A stretch of DNA of 58,296 nt from Clostridia bacterium (lineage in GTDB: Bacteria > Bacillota > Clostridia > Oscillospirales > Acutalibacteraceae): NCBI GenBank assembly GCA_017936615.1, contig JAGBFF010000052.1, positions 1 to 58,296 on the forward strand. The letters are read 5' to 3'. The first letter of the stretch is position 1, and each line of letters opens with the position of its first letter. Under the pieces are notes generated by a model. The model had not been told where the DNA came from, made no database searches, and saw nothing but the letters and a program-made list of their open reading frames with translations. A program made the translations under genes and the position numbers. This document shows, in pieces, positions 17,401-26,246 of this stretch.

Positions 17401-17519
17401 AATGTGCGTTTTTGGACAATCCCAAGGATAAAGAAGCGTTGATCGACCCGGTGTACCGTGACAAGCTGATGCAGGCGGTCACCGACGGTGTGGTGGCGTA
17501 TTTTGAGGATATGCAATGA
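14418..17519 (+). CDS. GHL10-like barrel fused to N-acetylmuramoyl-L-alanine amidase
   Basis: A 1033-residue envelope protein. After a membrane anchor (about 10-35) and Thr-rich linker comes a GHL10-like barrel (about 90-400, KGVWLTPGTDYL, FDPISYIVEQARARELYVYG, YALDGMFVDGFAF). Two or three beta domains follow (about 410-600), then a Pro/Thr linker (about 598-635) and another unassigned domain. The C-terminal Amidase_3 domain has IDPGHG (His857), the ligand Glu866, SVHMN (His922) and LLECAF (catalytic Glu995), so it looks active. It would cut the glycan strand to stem-peptide amide. AAGGAG precedes the ATG. The end overlaps the biotin ligase start by 4 bases (ATGA). The barrel is more degenerate than that of the upstream paralogue. 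Confidence 0.85.
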   Translation: MGKHFKNPKRYAVVWITVVVAVTVAAVLAACFSVVNSGALHTIAGIFSGEKTTAATKGTSTTTTVSTTEPKPSDDPVTEPEPEPEYAVPNVMKGVWLTPGTDYLVSGKETAAAVKKQIETAFSAIDEWEFNTLLLPLHRGETALYPSQEMDSLLLNDTNGERFDPISYIVEQARARELYVYGVLDLHIRDGAAWDPRVESVADRTVRIADESARQYALDGMFVDGFAFALGDVKAEERDATVAALDDLVTRVSQTLIAVDRDFYVGLMSYGIWAHKSVDERGSNTREYYEEFTDGCADTRGWLEKGLFHCVMVKNYASTSHPTGSFQKVLEWWDTTASEMDVPLYMSHSAKTAGSYLAGWSSPDQLAQQYLYCKDSMAWCGSAYDSLAALRADKSKLASTLKQAYAGTLNEEFIYNQLTVSSPSKTTFTTTESSVTFNGGGDTNFPLTVNGQAVELSAHGFFTQKISLKVGLNTIEFSHKGKKRTYKITYKQTLVSAVSPAEDMTVDGGSMFLIRATARRGSTVTATINGTKVTLEATDDKVDESGNLPTDFQSYVGSYTLPKGTVGRAQPLGAVKVTASYNGLTETMTGGKVTVEALPVPVTTTPPTTATGSNPSGSTGSPPPNDEPTLPPPGDKDIVIITAEYAETFNGGSAIEDWSRPYNSYLPKGTQDVLVSKVYNGSLSYYLLGSGKRVYQKDAMLVKGATPVSTPLANGAATVDGMYTVMTFEAGWGIPVYIAAYPQKYYADTATGTPNYSLEKYGQTAEYVDVTFHYVDAVPTAPDLTGNTLFSSAQWLDNGSGVWTLRLTLKKKGDYYGHQLVWTGNTLKLSFLNPADISQNTAAERLKSVRILIDPGHGSDGDKPWEGPFNLLYANELKTKLEALGATVVMTRDKDLGANELSLQSRVAMAHAGDYHLVISVHMNGYDGTATGATVHYYNEAGYTLSSYIYPKMREVETPYGVGTTANGRPRSSGTVWGTLYMTRSIFDCPSVLLECAFLDNPKDKEALIDPVYRDKLMQAVTDGVVAYFEDMQ

Positions 17520-18316
17520 GTTTATCGGTTGAGACGATTTATAGGTATATGAAAGCGCCGTCACGCTTTGCGTTGACGGCGCATTCGCAGGTTACCTCGA
17601 CAAGCACGTTACTCCGTGAAGCCGCAGAAAACGGTGCAGCGGAGGGGACGGTGATCCTCGCGGACGGACAGACCGCCGGTCGCGGTCGGCAAGGGCACAG
17701 CTTTTGGTCACCGAACGGTACGGGACTGTATTTCAGTGTGCTTCTGCGTCCGCAGGGACAGGCGGTCAGTGCGTTGCCGCTGACGGCGGCCGCGGCGGTA
17801 GCGGCGGCGCGTGCCGTTGAGACGGTGAGCGGTCGCGAGGCAGATATTCAGTGGGTCAACGATATTTATTGCGACGGAAAAAAAGTCTGCGGCATCCTGA
17901 CGGAGGGCCGTCTGGAGCCGCAGAGCGGAACGCTTGATTATGCGATCGTGGGCGTGGGGATCAACGTTGCAGCACCGGCTGACGGTTTCCCGGAAGAGAT
18001 CCGCGACCGTGCCGGAGCGGTGTTCGCACATGCCGAGGACGGGGTGCGCGAACGGATGGCAGCCGTGTTTCTGGAGGAACTGTGGGATAGTTATGCTATT
18101 ATGGAACGGCAACCGTTTTACGAGGAATATCGGCATCGCTGTCTGCGTCTCGGTCGTTCGGTGTGCGTGCTGCGCGGCGGCGACAGCTTGCCCGCGCAGG
18201 TATTGGACGTGACCGACGAGCTGGCACTGCGCGTGCAGTTCGACGATGGCAGAGTGGAGGAACTGACCTCGGGTGAGGTGAGCATTCGACCGCTGTCAGC
18301 CAACGCGGGTCAGTGA
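17516..18316 (+). CDS. birA: Biotin--[acetyl-CoA-carboxylase] ligase, HTH-less
   Basis: A 266-residue enzyme that activates biotin as biotinyl-AMP and attaches it to the carboxylase carrier protein. GRGRQG (biotin/ATP loop), IQWVNDIYCDGKKVCGILTE and IVGVGINV are the catalytic-core blocks, and the C-terminal SH3-like domain ends the protein. The N-terminal DNA-binding domain of E. coli BirA is absent, so it should be a ligase only. It is translationally coupled to the amidase gene by an ATGA overlap. Its 3' end overlaps the convergent AraC gene by 21 bases. Confidence 0.9.
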   Translation: MSLSVETIYRYMKAPSRFALTAHSQVTSTSTLLREAAENGAAEGTVILADGQTAGRGRQGHSFWSPNGTGLYFSVLLRPQGQAVSALPLTAAAAVAAARAVETVSGREADIQWVNDIYCDGKKVCGILTEGRLEPQSGTLDYAIVGVGINVAAPADGFPEEIRDRAGAVFAHAEDGVRERMAAVFLEELWDSYAIMERQPFYEEYRHRCLRLGRSVCVLRGGDSLPAQVLDVTDELALRVQFDDGRVEELTSGEVSIRPLSANAGQ

Positions 18317-19162
18317 TGACAGGTATTTGCCCGGTGAGACGCCCTTGTGGCGACGAAAGATCTTGATAAAGTAACTAATGTCATTAAATCCGCAATCAAG
18401 CGCCACTTCGGTGACGCTTTTTTCTGTTGTGCTGAGTTGATGGCAGGCGCGCTCCACGCGATAGTAATTGAGGTAATCCACCGGCGTGCGGCGTGTCATC
18501 TGGCGGAAGAAGCGACAGAAATATTTGGGGCTCATATGGGCGGCATCTGCCATTTGCGCCAGCGTAATCGGTTCGGTGTAGTGTCGTTCCACAAACGTGA
18601 GTGCCTGCTTCAGGTGATGGATGCGGCGGCTGTTTTGCGGCAGCTCCAGCTCGCTTTCTGTGTAGGCCCCCGCTTCGAACACCCAACCGAAAAACTCCAG
18701 CAGGGCGCCGAAAACGAGCAGGGCGTTGGGTTGGCGATCGGGGGAAAACGCCGTGCCGAACAGACGCTGCATTGTCTCGCGCACCGGTGTACAATCCGCA
18801 CGGAAGCACGGTGACAGTGTGACACTGCCGTGCTGGATACGGTGAAGATACGCCTTGCAGGCATCACCGCTACGAAACAGCATGGACGGGTCGAATACCA
18901 CACACTCATAGATGCAGTTTTCCGGTGTGGCGGCGTGCGGTTGCCCACCGGTGACAAAGGCGGTGTCACCCGTGCTAAGGCGATGCTCGATACCGCCCAG
19001 TGTGACGCACAGTGTGCCCTCCAAAACACGAATCAACTCGAACTCGTCGTGCCAGTGGCAATCCATATAATAGCGTGGGTGATGCTCGTCTACGTGGTAA
19101 AATTCCAAAGGAAAATCGGGGATGCCGCGGGGAAGGTCTTCGTGGTAGTTCGTAACCTGCAT
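18296..19162 (-). CDS. AraC family transcriptional regulator
   Basis: A 288-residue regulator. The N-terminal cupin domain (about 15-110) has the sugar-pocket type motif CHWHDEFELIRVLEG and GDTAFVTGGQPHA. The C-terminal 100 residues form the double helix-turn-helix, with ITLAQMADAAHMSPKYFCRFF and the classic ALDCGFNDISYFIKIFRRHKGVSPGKY. It is divergent from L-fucose isomerase, 116 bases apart, so it very probably senses fucose or a related sugar and activates fucI. ATG 19162 is chosen after TTGGAG; the open frame upstream runs through its own promoter. Confidence 0.88.
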   Translation of the reverse strand: MQVTNYHEDLPRGIPDFPLEFYHVDEHHPRYYMDCHWHDEFELIRVLEGTLCVTLGGIEHRLSTGDTAFVTGGQPHAATPENCIYECVVFDPSMLFRSGDACKAYLHRIQHGSVTLSPCFRADCTPVRETMQRLFGTAFSPDRQPNALLVFGALLEFFGWVFEAGAYTESELELPQNSRRIHHLKQALTFVERHYTEPITLAQMADAAHMSPKYFCRFFRQMTRRTPVDYLNYYRVERACHQLSTTEKSVTEVALDCGFNDISYFIKIFRRHKGVSPGKYLSSLTRVG

Positions 19163-19200
19163 AATTCGTCTCCAAGGTGAATATTGTCCTATTTTGTGAT

Positions 19201-19230
19201 AGTATAGCATGAGACAGTCGGGGGAGTCAA
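19201..19230 (-). promoter_or_regulatory. Sigma-A promoter of the AraC gene; fucI control region
   Basis: TTGACT and TATACT with an 18-base spacer on the minus strand. On the plus strand fucI has a TATAAA-like -10 (19251-19256) but no good -35, which fits activator dependence. Confidence 0.65.
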
Positions 19231-19278
19231 TGATAAAATTACAGTAGCAATATAAAATATTGAAGGAGTGTGTCAACT

Positions 19279-21063
19279 ATGTTGTATCCCAAGATCGGCA
19301 TTCGCCCGACCATCGACGGTCGCTGGGGCGGTGTGCGTGAAAGCCTGGAAAAGCAGACGATGGGTATGGCGGAAAACGCCGCGAAGCTCATCAGTGAGAA
19401 TCTGAAGTATCCCGACGGTACGCCGGTGCAGTGCGTTGTCGGTTGCACCACCATCGGCAGTGGCGCGGAAGCGGCTCGCGTAGCAGAGCAGTTCTCTACC
19501 GAGAATGTTGTCGGTACGCTGACTGTGACTCCCTGCTGGTGCTACAGCACGGAGACCTTTGATATGGATCCCACCACCATTAAGGCGGTGTGGGGCTTCA
19601 ACGGCACGGAGCGCCCGGGTGCTGTGTATCTGGCGGCGGTGCTGGCGGCTCACGCACAGCGCGGTCTGCCGGCGTTCTCCATCTACGGTCACGACGTACA
19701 GGATGCGACCGATACCACCATCCCCGAGGACGTGGCGGAGAAGATCCTGCGGTTTGCCCGTTGCGCCGTGGCTGTCGGCTGGATGAAAAATAAGGCGTAC
19801 GTCAACATCGGTGCGGTCTGCATGGGTATTGCGGGAAGCTACTGCGATGCGAACATTATGCAAAAGTACTTCGGCCTGCGTCCCGAGTGGGTGGACGAGG
19901 TCGAGATCCTGCGCCGCATAAAGATCGGCATCTACGATCACGAGGAATATGAAAAGGCGCTTGCTTGGATCAAGGCCAACTGCAAGGAAGGCGTTGACAA
20001 GAATGCCGGCAAGAACTTCCCCGAGGTCATTACCAAGTCCAAGGTGGTCCCCGCTGATCAGGATTGGGAGTTCATCGCTAAGATGACGGTCATCATCCGT
20101 GACATTATGCTCGGCAACCCGAAGCTCAGCGAGCTTGGTTGGCACGAGGAAGCGCTCGGTCGCAACGGCGTTGTGGGCGGCTTCCAGGGTCAGCGTCAAT
20201 GGACCGACTGGCTGCCCAACGCGGACTTTACCGAGGCGATCCTGTCCTCGACTTTTGACTGGAACGGCGCCCGTCAGCCGTTCCCGCTTGCGACCGAAAA
20301 CGACGTGTGCAACGGTATGGCGATGCTGTTGGGTACGCTGGTGTCCCACTCCGCGCCCTGCTTCCACGACGTGCGTACTTACTGGAGCCCCGAAGCGACC
20401 GAGCGCGTCACCGGCAAGAAGCCGGAGGGCGTGGCAAAGGACGGCTTCATTCATCTCATCAACTCCGGTGCCACCGCGCTGGACGGCAGCGGTGCCGCCA
20501 AGAACGCCAAAGGCGAAGGCTGCATGAAGCCGTTCTATGAGATGACCGAGGCGGATGTTTCCGCGTGTGCCGAAGCGACCGATTGGCGCCGTGCGGACTA
20601 TGAGTACTTCCGCGGCGGCGGCTTCTCCAGCCACTTCCGTTGCCGTGCTGAGATGCCTGTTACGATGCTGCGTCTGAATATCATCGACGGTATCGGCCCG
20701 GTGCTGCAGATTGCTGAGGGTCACACCGCTGACCTGCCGGATGAGATCCACGAGCCGATCGACAAGCGCACCGACTTTACCTGGCCGACCACCTGGTTTG
20801 CTCCGCGTCTGACCGGCGAGGGTGCGTTCAAGGATGTCTACACCGTAATGGCTCGCTGGGGCGCGAACCACGGCGTGACCGTGTACGGTCACGTGGGCGC
20901 CGACCTCATTACGCTGGCCTCCATGCTGCGTATCCCGGTCGCCATGCACAACGTTCCCGCCGACAAGATCTACCGTCCGCACTCCTGGGCGGCGTTCGGT
21001 ACGGAATGTGACGAGAGCGCCGATTACAAGGCCTGCGCCGCGTACGGCCCGCTGTACAAATAA
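19279..21063 (+). CDS. fucI: L-fucose isomerase
   Basis: A 594-residue cytosolic enzyme that converts L-fucose to L-fuculose (also D-arabinose to D-ribulose). Full-length similarity is clear. ATEND (Glu340) and HDVRTYW (Asp364) are spaced 24 apart, as are the two Mn-binding residues of the E. coli enzyme (Glu337, Asp361), and [19 protein letters not shown] supplies the late His region. AAGGAG lies 10 bases before the ATG; GTG at 19270 is too close. It is transcribed alone from an AraC-controlled region. No fuculokinase, aldolase or permease is adjacent, so the rest of the pathway must be elsewhere. Confidence 0.95.
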   Translation: MLYPKIGIRPTIDGRWGGVRESLEKQTMGMAENAAKLISENLKYPDGTPVQCVVGCTTIGSGAEAARVAEQFSTENVVGTLTVTPCWCYSTETFDMDPTTIKAVWGFNGTERPGAVYLAAVLAAHAQRGLPAFSIYGHDVQDATDTTIPEDVAEKILRFARCAVAVGWMKNKAYVNIGAVCMGIAGSYCDANIMQKYFGLRPEWVDEVEILRRIKIGIYDHEEYEKALAWIKANCKEGVDKNAGKNFPEVITKSKVVPADQDWEFIAKMTVIIRDIMLGNPKLSELGWHEEALGRNGVVGGFQGQRQWTDWLPNADFTEAILSSTFDWNGARQPFPLATENDVCNGMAMLLGTLVSHSAPCFHDVRTYWSPEATERVTGKKPEGVAKDGFIHLINSGATALDGSGAAKNAKGEGCMKPFYEMTEADVSACAEATDWRRADYEYFRGGGFSSHFRCRAEMPVTMLRLNIIDGIGPVLQIAEGHTADLPDEIHEPIDKRTDFTWPTTWFAPRLTGEGAFKDVYTVMARWGANHGVTVYGHVGADLITLASMLRIPVAMHNVPADKIYRPHSWAAFGTECDESADYKACAAYGPLYK

Positions 21064-21072
21064 GTTATTATC

Positions 21073-21116
21073 AACACGCCGACCGGCACTCAAACGAGTG
21101 CCGGTCGGCGTGTTTT
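21073..21116. terminator. Bidirectional terminator
   Basis: A perfect 19-bp stem with an AAAC loop and TTTT lies between fucI and the convergent rnhA. Confidence 0.9.
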
Positions 21117-21121
21117 ACAGA

Positions 21122-21568
21122 TTATTGTGTACTTTTGATCTGCTGATACTGTGCCACGGCGAGGGTGTCACAACGCTCGTTTTCGGGATGCCCCTGATGT
21201 CCGTGTACCCAGTGGAAAGTAACCTCGTGCAGGGCGATGAGGGAGAGAAGCTTATCCCACAGGTCGGCGTTGAGCGCCGGCTTTTTGTCCGCTTTGCGCC
21301 AACCGTTGCGCTTCCAGCTCGCCGCCCAGCCTTTTTCAATACCGTTGACCACGTACTGCGAATCGGTGGTGATATGTACCTCGCACTTCTCGTTAAGTGT
21401 GGCTAGTCCTTGAATCACGGCGGTCAGTTCCATACGGTTGTTGGTGGTGTTGGCATCACCGCCGCACAGCTCCTTTTCACGGGTGCCGTAGCGCAGGATC
21501 GCTGCCCAGCCACCGGCACCGGGATTGCCGCTGCACGCGCCGTCGGTAAATAATTCCACTCGTTTCAC
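21122..21568 (-). CDS. rnhA: Ribonuclease HI
   Basis: A 148-residue enzyme that removes RNA from RNA:DNA hybrids. The four catalytic acids are visible: Asp9 ([11 protein letters not shown]), Glu47 (NNRMELTAV), Asp69 (TTDSQYV) and Asp134 (ENERCDTLA), with the [11 protein letters not shown] loop. Its length equals the family standard, so nothing is missing. It starts with GTG, with AAAGGAG upstream. It is divergent from rnj with its own promoter. Confidence 0.95.
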   Translation of the reverse strand: MKRVELFTDGACSGNPGAGGWAAILRYGTREKELCGGDANTTNNRMELTAVIQGLATLNEKCEVHITTDSQYVVNGIEKGWAASWKRNGWRKADKKPALNADLWDKLLSLIALHEVTFHWVHGHQGHPENERCDTLAVAQYQQIKSTQ

Positions 21569-21601
21569 GGTCGTCGCTCCTTTGTGTTACTTCTTGTTAT
21601 C

Positions 21602-21629
21602 ATTATACCATTTTTTTCTTTTTACGCAA
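21602..21629 (-). promoter_or_regulatory. Promoter of rnhA
   Basis: TTGCGT and TATAAT on the minus strand with a 16-base spacer. Confidence 0.65.
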
Positions 21630-21659
21630 GACTAAACTGCATCGGTTGGTGCATACTTC

Positions 21660-21688
21660 TTGACAAGTGGGGCAAATGAAGTTACAAT
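21660..21688 (+). promoter_or_regulatory. Sigma-A promoter of the rnj-ftsH operon
   Basis: A perfect TTGACA and TACAAT with a 17-base spacer. The leader to the GTG start is about 130 bases. It contains an 8-bp hairpin (21762-21782, AGCCTCAC/GTGGGGCT) followed by TATTTGCTTTA. Confidence 0.8.
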
Positions 21689-21822
21689 AGAGGTAACATA
21701 ATGTGTTCGGTTTTGCAAATGTCTTTTGTATTGTATGTGTTCGGAACGATAGACAGATCACAGCCTCACATCGCGTGGGGCTATTTGCTTTATGCAACAC
21801 TTGAATGAAACGGAGGAATACC

Positions 21823-23724
21823 GTGGTAACTGAAAAACAAAAAAAGCAAGCGAATGCTGCCCCAAAGCAGGGACAGCGGAAATCATACACGCGTGCACCG
21901 CGGGGTGCACAGCGGTCGGCAGAGCCTGAAAAGAATCAGCCGACCGACAAAGCGAACAAAAAGAACGATGCAGCTCGTGCGAATGCATCGAAGGAGCCTC
22001 GTCAACCGAAAAGCGGCGGACGTCAGCCTCAGCGGCGACGCACACCGACGAAGCAGAAGGAACCCTTGTTTCCGGTGCGTTTTACCGTGCTCGGTGGCTT
22101 GAATGAGATCGGCAAGGATATGTCGATGTTTGAGTATGGGGACGATGCGTTTCTTATTGATTGCGGCATGGCATTTCCTGACGAGGATCTGTTGGGTGTT
22201 GATATCGTGCTGCCGGATTTCACCCACGTAGAAAAGAACGCGGAGCGTATTCGGGGTATCGTCATTACCCACGGTCACGAGGATCACATCGGCGGTCTGC
22301 CGTATCTGCTTAAGCAGCATATTTTCCCGATCTATGCAACCAAGCTGACTATCGCACTGATCGATTCCAAACTCAAGGAGCACGGCTTGTCGGGCAAGGT
22401 GCCGCTGCACGTGGTGTCGCCCGGTGAGACGGTGCAGTTCGGTCGTGTGTCGGTGGAGTTTATCCACGTCAACCATTCCATTCCCGATGCGGTGGGTCTC
22501 GGTATCAAAACGCCGCTCGGTTATGTCATTCACACCGGCGATTTTAAGATCGATTGCACGCCTATTCAAGGCAAGATGATCGATCTACCGCGCCTTGGTG
22601 AGATGGGCAATGAGGGCGTGCTGGCGCTGCTCGCCGATTCCACCAACGCCGAGCGTCCCGGCTATACACCGAGTGAGCGCGTGGTGGGGGAGAGCTTCGC
22701 CAAGTTGTTTAAGAACGCCGAAGGAAAACGGTTGATTATTGCGACTTTTTCGTCCAATCTGCACCGTATTCAGCAGATCATCGATGCCGCGGCAAAGGAT
22801 GGTCGCAAGGTCGCTATTTCTGGACGCAGTATGCTCAACTACGTCTCTATCGCTCACGAGCTCGGGTATTTGCACATTCCCGATGGCCTGATGGTGGAGA
22901 TGGAGATGGTGAATCGCTATCCCAAGGATAAAATGGCGATCATTACTACCGGCAGTCAGGGTGAGCCGATGTCGGCATTGGCGCGTATGGCGTTTTCCGA
23001 CCACCGTCAAGTGGAGGTTGGGCCCGATGATTATATCATCATTTCCGCGACCCCGATTCCCGGCAACGAAAAGACGGTCGGCCGCGTTGTCAATGAACTG
23101 ATGAAGTGCGGCTGCGACGTGGTGTATGAAAAAATGTACGATGTCCACGTGTCGGGTCACGCTTGCCAGGAGGAACTTAAGATCATTCAGGGCGTGACGC
23201 GTCCGAAGTTCTTTATTCCGGTGCACGGTGAGCAGAAGCATCTCCACAAGCACGCACAGCTTGCGCGGGCGATGGGGATGCCGGCAAAGAACGTGATGAT
23301 TACCGATATCGGCAAGGTCATCGAGATCACCGCCGATAAAATGGCGATCGTGGGCAGCGTGCCTGCCGGTCGCGTGATGGTGGACGGTCTCGGTATCGGT
23401 GACGTCGGCAGCATCGTACTGCGCGACCGCCGTCACCTGGGACAGGACGGTTTGATCGTCGTCGTGGCTACCATTGACCCAGCGAATGGCTATGTGGTGT
23501 CAGGACCCGATGTGGTCTCGCGCGGCTTCGTATACGTGCGAGAGGCGGAGGATCTGATGGAAGAAATCCGCTCGGTTGCCCGTGAGGTGCTGGAGGAATG
23601 CTGCTACGTCCACGCCTATGAGTGGAATACGATGAAAACGCGGGTGCGCGACGAGTTGTCGCGTCGGATATTCCAAAAAACCAAGCGCAGCCCCATGATA
23701 CTTCCCATTTTGATGGAGGTATAA
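21823..23724 (+). CDS. rnj: Ribonuclease J
   Basis: A 633-residue metallo-beta-lactamase/beta-CASP ribonuclease with 5'-3' exo- and endonuclease activity in RNA turnover. Key motifs are THGHEDHIGG (metal site), HTGDFKID, DSTNAERPG and a late VSGHA. A basic, low-complexity N-terminal tail of about 65 residues (Lys, Gln, Arg, Pro, Ala) precedes the catalytic domain and is absent from Bacillus RNase J1/J2. GTG 21823 with GGAGG at good spacing is preferred to ATG 21805, which would put the ribosome site inside the gene. First gene of a seven-gene operon. Confidence 0.93.
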   Translation: MVTEKQKKQANAAPKQGQRKSYTRAPRGAQRSAEPEKNQPTDKANKKNDAARANASKEPRQPKSGGRQPQRRRTPTKQKEPLFPVRFTVLGGLNEIGKDMSMFEYGDDAFLIDCGMAFPDEDLLGVDIVLPDFTHVEKNAERIRGIVITHGHEDHIGGLPYLLKQHIFPIYATKLTIALIDSKLKEHGLSGKVPLHVVSPGETVQFGRVSVEFIHVNHSIPDAVGLGIKTPLGYVIHTGDFKIDCTPIQGKMIDLPRLGEMGNEGVLALLADSTNAERPGYTPSERVVGESFAKLFKNAEGKRLIIATFSSNLHRIQQIIDAAAKDGRKVAISGRSMLNYVSIAHELGYLHIPDGLMVEMEMVNRYPKDKMAIITTGSQGEPMSALARMAFSDHRQVEVGPDDYIIISATPIPGNEKTVGRVVNELMKCGCDVVYEKMYDVHVSGHACQEELKIIQGVTRPKFFIPVHGEQKHLHKHAQLARAMGMPAKNVMITDIGKVIEITADKMAIVGSVPAGRVMVDGLGIGDVGSIVLRDRRHLGQDGLIVVVATIDPANGYVVSGPDVVSRGFVYVREAEDLMEEIRSVAREVLEECCYVHAYEWNTMKTRVRDELSRRIFQKTKRSPMILPILMEV

Positions 23725-23758
23725 CACGGGCTGGACGTACGAAAGGAGGAAGACAGGG

Positions 23759-25756
23759 ATGAAATTCAGAAAGGTGTGGTCGGTGACGCCGATATCGGTG
23801 GCACTGTGCGTTGCTTTGGTGAGCTTTCTTGTCCCGATGTTCTTCCTGAACAGAACGCTGTTCTATGTGCAGGCGGCGCTGTCGTTGCTGATGATTGGTG
23901 TCACGATCTGGCACGCAGCGACGCTGCAGCGCAGTATCCGCCGGTATCTTGGCAGCCTTGTCAGTAATCTGAACCCGGAGGACAAGGCGGCGCTGGAAAA
24001 TATGCCGATCCCGGTCACGGCTGTGAGTGCCGAAGGGGAGCTGCTGTGGTATAATACCCTGTTCCGCCGTGAGATACTGGGTGGTGAGGACGTGTACGGT
24101 TCAAAGCTGGAAACGGTGTTCGGCGGGATGACCGCCGATCGGCTCAACCGCCGCCTGTTTCCGCAGGTGCGCTGCAAGAACAGCACCTATGTGGTGTATG
24201 CTGCCAAGTTGCGCAAGGGTGGGCAGGGTGCGTACGTCCTGTATTGTATTGACAATACCGAGCTGACGCGCATTGCGAAGGAATATGAGGACAGCCGCCC
24301 CGTGGTGCTGTCGCTCTACATAGACAACGGCGAAGAGATCACGCAGAACCTGCGTGACAGTGAGCGCGCGCAGCTCATTTCCCGCGTAGAAACGCTGCTG
24401 GAGGATTGGATCGCAGCGTGTGCCGGTATCTTCCGCAAGTGTGGTAGCGACCGTTTTCTGGCGTTGGTGGAGCATCGCCATCTGGCGGGTATGCTGGAGA
24501 GCCGCTTCGATATTCTGGACAAGGTGCGTTCGGTGCGCACCGCGGAGGGTGTCAGCGTGACACTGTCCATCGGCGTCGGCATCGGCAAGACCTTTTACGA
24601 AGCGGAGACGCAGGCGCGGCAGTCACTGGATATGGCACTTGGGCGTGGCGGCGATCAGGCGGCAATCAAGACGCAAAACGGCTTTGATTTTTATGGTGGC
24701 CTGTCCAAGAGTGTGGAGAAGCGTACCAAGGTGCGTACCCGCGTGGTGGCGTCCGCGCTGCAGGATATGATCTTGACCAGTGACAACGTGCTGCTGATGG
24801 GTCACAAGTATTCCGATCTGGATTGCCTCGGTTCTTGTGCCGCGTTGACCGTGGCTTGCCGCAGTCTGGGTAAACCGGCGCATACGGTGTATGATCCGCA
24901 ATCGACCTTGGCCGGTGTCTTGGCACAGCATTACGCCAAGCAAAAAAAAGAGGATGTATTTATCGGCGAAAAGGAAGCGTTGGCGCTGATGACCGATAAT
25001 ACGCTGCTTATCATTACCGATATTCATCAGCCGGAGCGGTTGGATGTTCCTGAACTGTATCACCGTGCCAAAGCGGTGGTTGTCATCGACCATCACCGTA
25101 AAACGGTGTCTCACATTGACAACGCCGCGCTGTTCTACCACGAGCCCAACGCCAGCTCGGCATCGGAGATGGTGGCGGAGCTGGTGCAATATATGCCTGA
25201 CGCCAAGATCGGTCGCATCGAAGCGGAGGGACTGTTCGCTGGTATGATGCTGGATACCCGCAATTTCGTGATGAAGGCCGGTGTCCGTACCTTTGAAGCG
25301 GCAGCGTATCTGCGTCGCGTCGGTGCCGATACCGTGGCGGTCAAGCAGCTGTTTTCGGAGACGATGGACACCTACCGCCAAAAAGCGGAGATCGTGGCAT
25401 CTGCGCGGCATTACGACGTGGCCGCGATCGCTTTTGCCGACGAGGGACAGGGGTCGCAGCTGCGTATCGCGGCAGCGCAAGCAGCGGATGAGCTGCTATG
25501 CGTCAAGGGGATTGAGGCCTCCTTTGTGTTATTTCCTGACGGAGACGGGTACAGCATTTCCGCTCGCTCGTACGGAGCGGTGAACGTCCAGCTTGTTATG
25601 GAAGCGCTGGGCGGCGGTGGACATCAGACGATGGCCGGTGCTTGTTTGCGGTCGACCGATCGAAAGACAGCGGAGACGCTGTTGCAGAAGGCTATCGACG
25701 CTACGCTGGCGGAACGTCGGCGTGCACAGGCGGTACAGCAACAGGCAGAACAATAA
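23759..25756 (+). CDS. gdpP: Cyclic-di-AMP phosphodiesterase GdpP (DHH/DHHA1)
   Basis: A 665-residue membrane protein. Two N-terminal transmembrane helices (about 8-55) are followed by a PAS-like segment, a degenerate GGDEF domain (about 170-300, [12 protein letters not shown]) and DHH plus DHHA1 domains. The DHH metal residues are [12 protein letters not shown] and VIDHHRK; the DHHA1 signature is [11 protein letters not shown]. It should hydrolyse c-di-AMP to pApA and thereby tune potassium, osmotic and cell-wall homeostasis. AAAGGAGG precedes the ATG. The order gdpP-rplI-dnaB is widely kept in Firmicutes. Confidence 0.93.
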   Translation: MKFRKVWSVTPISVALCVALVSFLVPMFFLNRTLFYVQAALSLLMIGVTIWHAATLQRSIRRYLGSLVSNLNPEDKAALENMPIPVTAVSAEGELLWYNTLFRREILGGEDVYGSKLETVFGGMTADRLNRRLFPQVRCKNSTYVVYAAKLRKGGQGAYVLYCIDNTELTRIAKEYEDSRPVVLSLYIDNGEEITQNLRDSERAQLISRVETLLEDWIAACAGIFRKCGSDRFLALVEHRHLAGMLESRFDILDKVRSVRTAEGVSVTLSIGVGIGKTFYEAETQARQSLDMALGRGGDQAAIKTQNGFDFYGGLSKSVEKRTKVRTRVVASALQDMILTSDNVLLMGHKYSDLDCLGSCAALTVACRSLGKPAHTVYDPQSTLAGVLAQHYAKQKKEDVFIGEKEALALMTDNTLLIITDIHQPERLDVPELYHRAKAVVVIDHHRKTVSHIDNAALFYHEPNASSASEMVAELVQYMPDAKIGRIEAEGLFAGMMLDTRNFVMKAGVRTFEAAAYLRRVGADTVAVKQLFSETMDTYRQKAEIVASARHYDVAAIAFADEGQGSQLRIAAAQAADELLCVKGIEASFVLFPDGDGYSISARSYGAVNVQLVMEALGGGGHQTMAGACLRSTDRKTAETLLQKAIDATLAERRRAQAVQQQAEQ

Positions 25757-25785
25757 ATCGTATTACAGAAAGCAGGCGAACAACA

Positions 25786-26226
25786 ATGAAGGTTATTTTG
25801 AAGCAGGATGTTAAGGGTCAGGGCAAGAAAGGTCAGCTCGTGCAGGTCTCGGATGGCTATGCCCGCAACTTTTTACTGCCGCGCGGTCTGGCTGTGGAAG
25901 CCGACGCACAAGCGATGAACGATCTGAAAAACAAGGAGGATGCACGTCTGCATCACCTGGCGGTCGAAAAGAAAGAAGCGGAAGAGGCGGCGGCGAAGCT
26001 TGGCGGCAAGACGGTCAAGATCGTTGCCCGCGCTGGTCAGGGCGGTCGGTTGTTTGGCTCTGTTACCACCAAAGAGGTGGCGGACGAGCTGCAGAAGCAG
26101 TACGGTGTGACGATCGATAAGCGTAAGATCGCGATGGCGGATGCCAAGGCGTTCGGCGCGTACGAGGCGGAACTGAAGTTTCCGCAGGGCGTGAGTGCCA
26201 AGATCACCGTGATGGTGACCGAGTAA
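25786..26226 (+). CDS. rplI: 50S ribosomal protein L9
   Basis: A 146-residue bL9. The N-terminal domain [18 protein letters not shown] plus [12 protein letters not shown] is diagnostic. A long connecting helix (about 45-75) and the C-terminal rRNA-binding domain ([17 protein letters not shown]) follow. The open frame extends upstream into gdpP, but the ATG at 25786, after AAGCAGG, gives the standard length. It lies between gdpP and dnaB in the same operon. Confidence 0.96.
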   Translation: MKVILKQDVKGQGKKGQLVQVSDGYARNFLLPRGLAVEADAQAMNDLKNKEDARLHHLAVEKKEAEEAAAKLGGKTVKIVARAGQGGRLFGSVTTKEVADELQKQYGVTIDKRKIAMADAKAFGAYEAELKFPQGVSAKITVMVTE

Positions 26227-26246
26227 AAGCTGAAGGATGTGTGACC

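Noticed and set aside
19273..21093. A 606-codon open frame on the minus strand over fucI
   Set aside because: It lies fully opposite L-fucose isomerase and runs through its terminator. The product is rich in His/Arg/Val without domains.
21689..21822. Riboswitch in the rnj leader
   Set aside because: Only one short hairpin is evident, and no known riboswitch core sequence was recognised.
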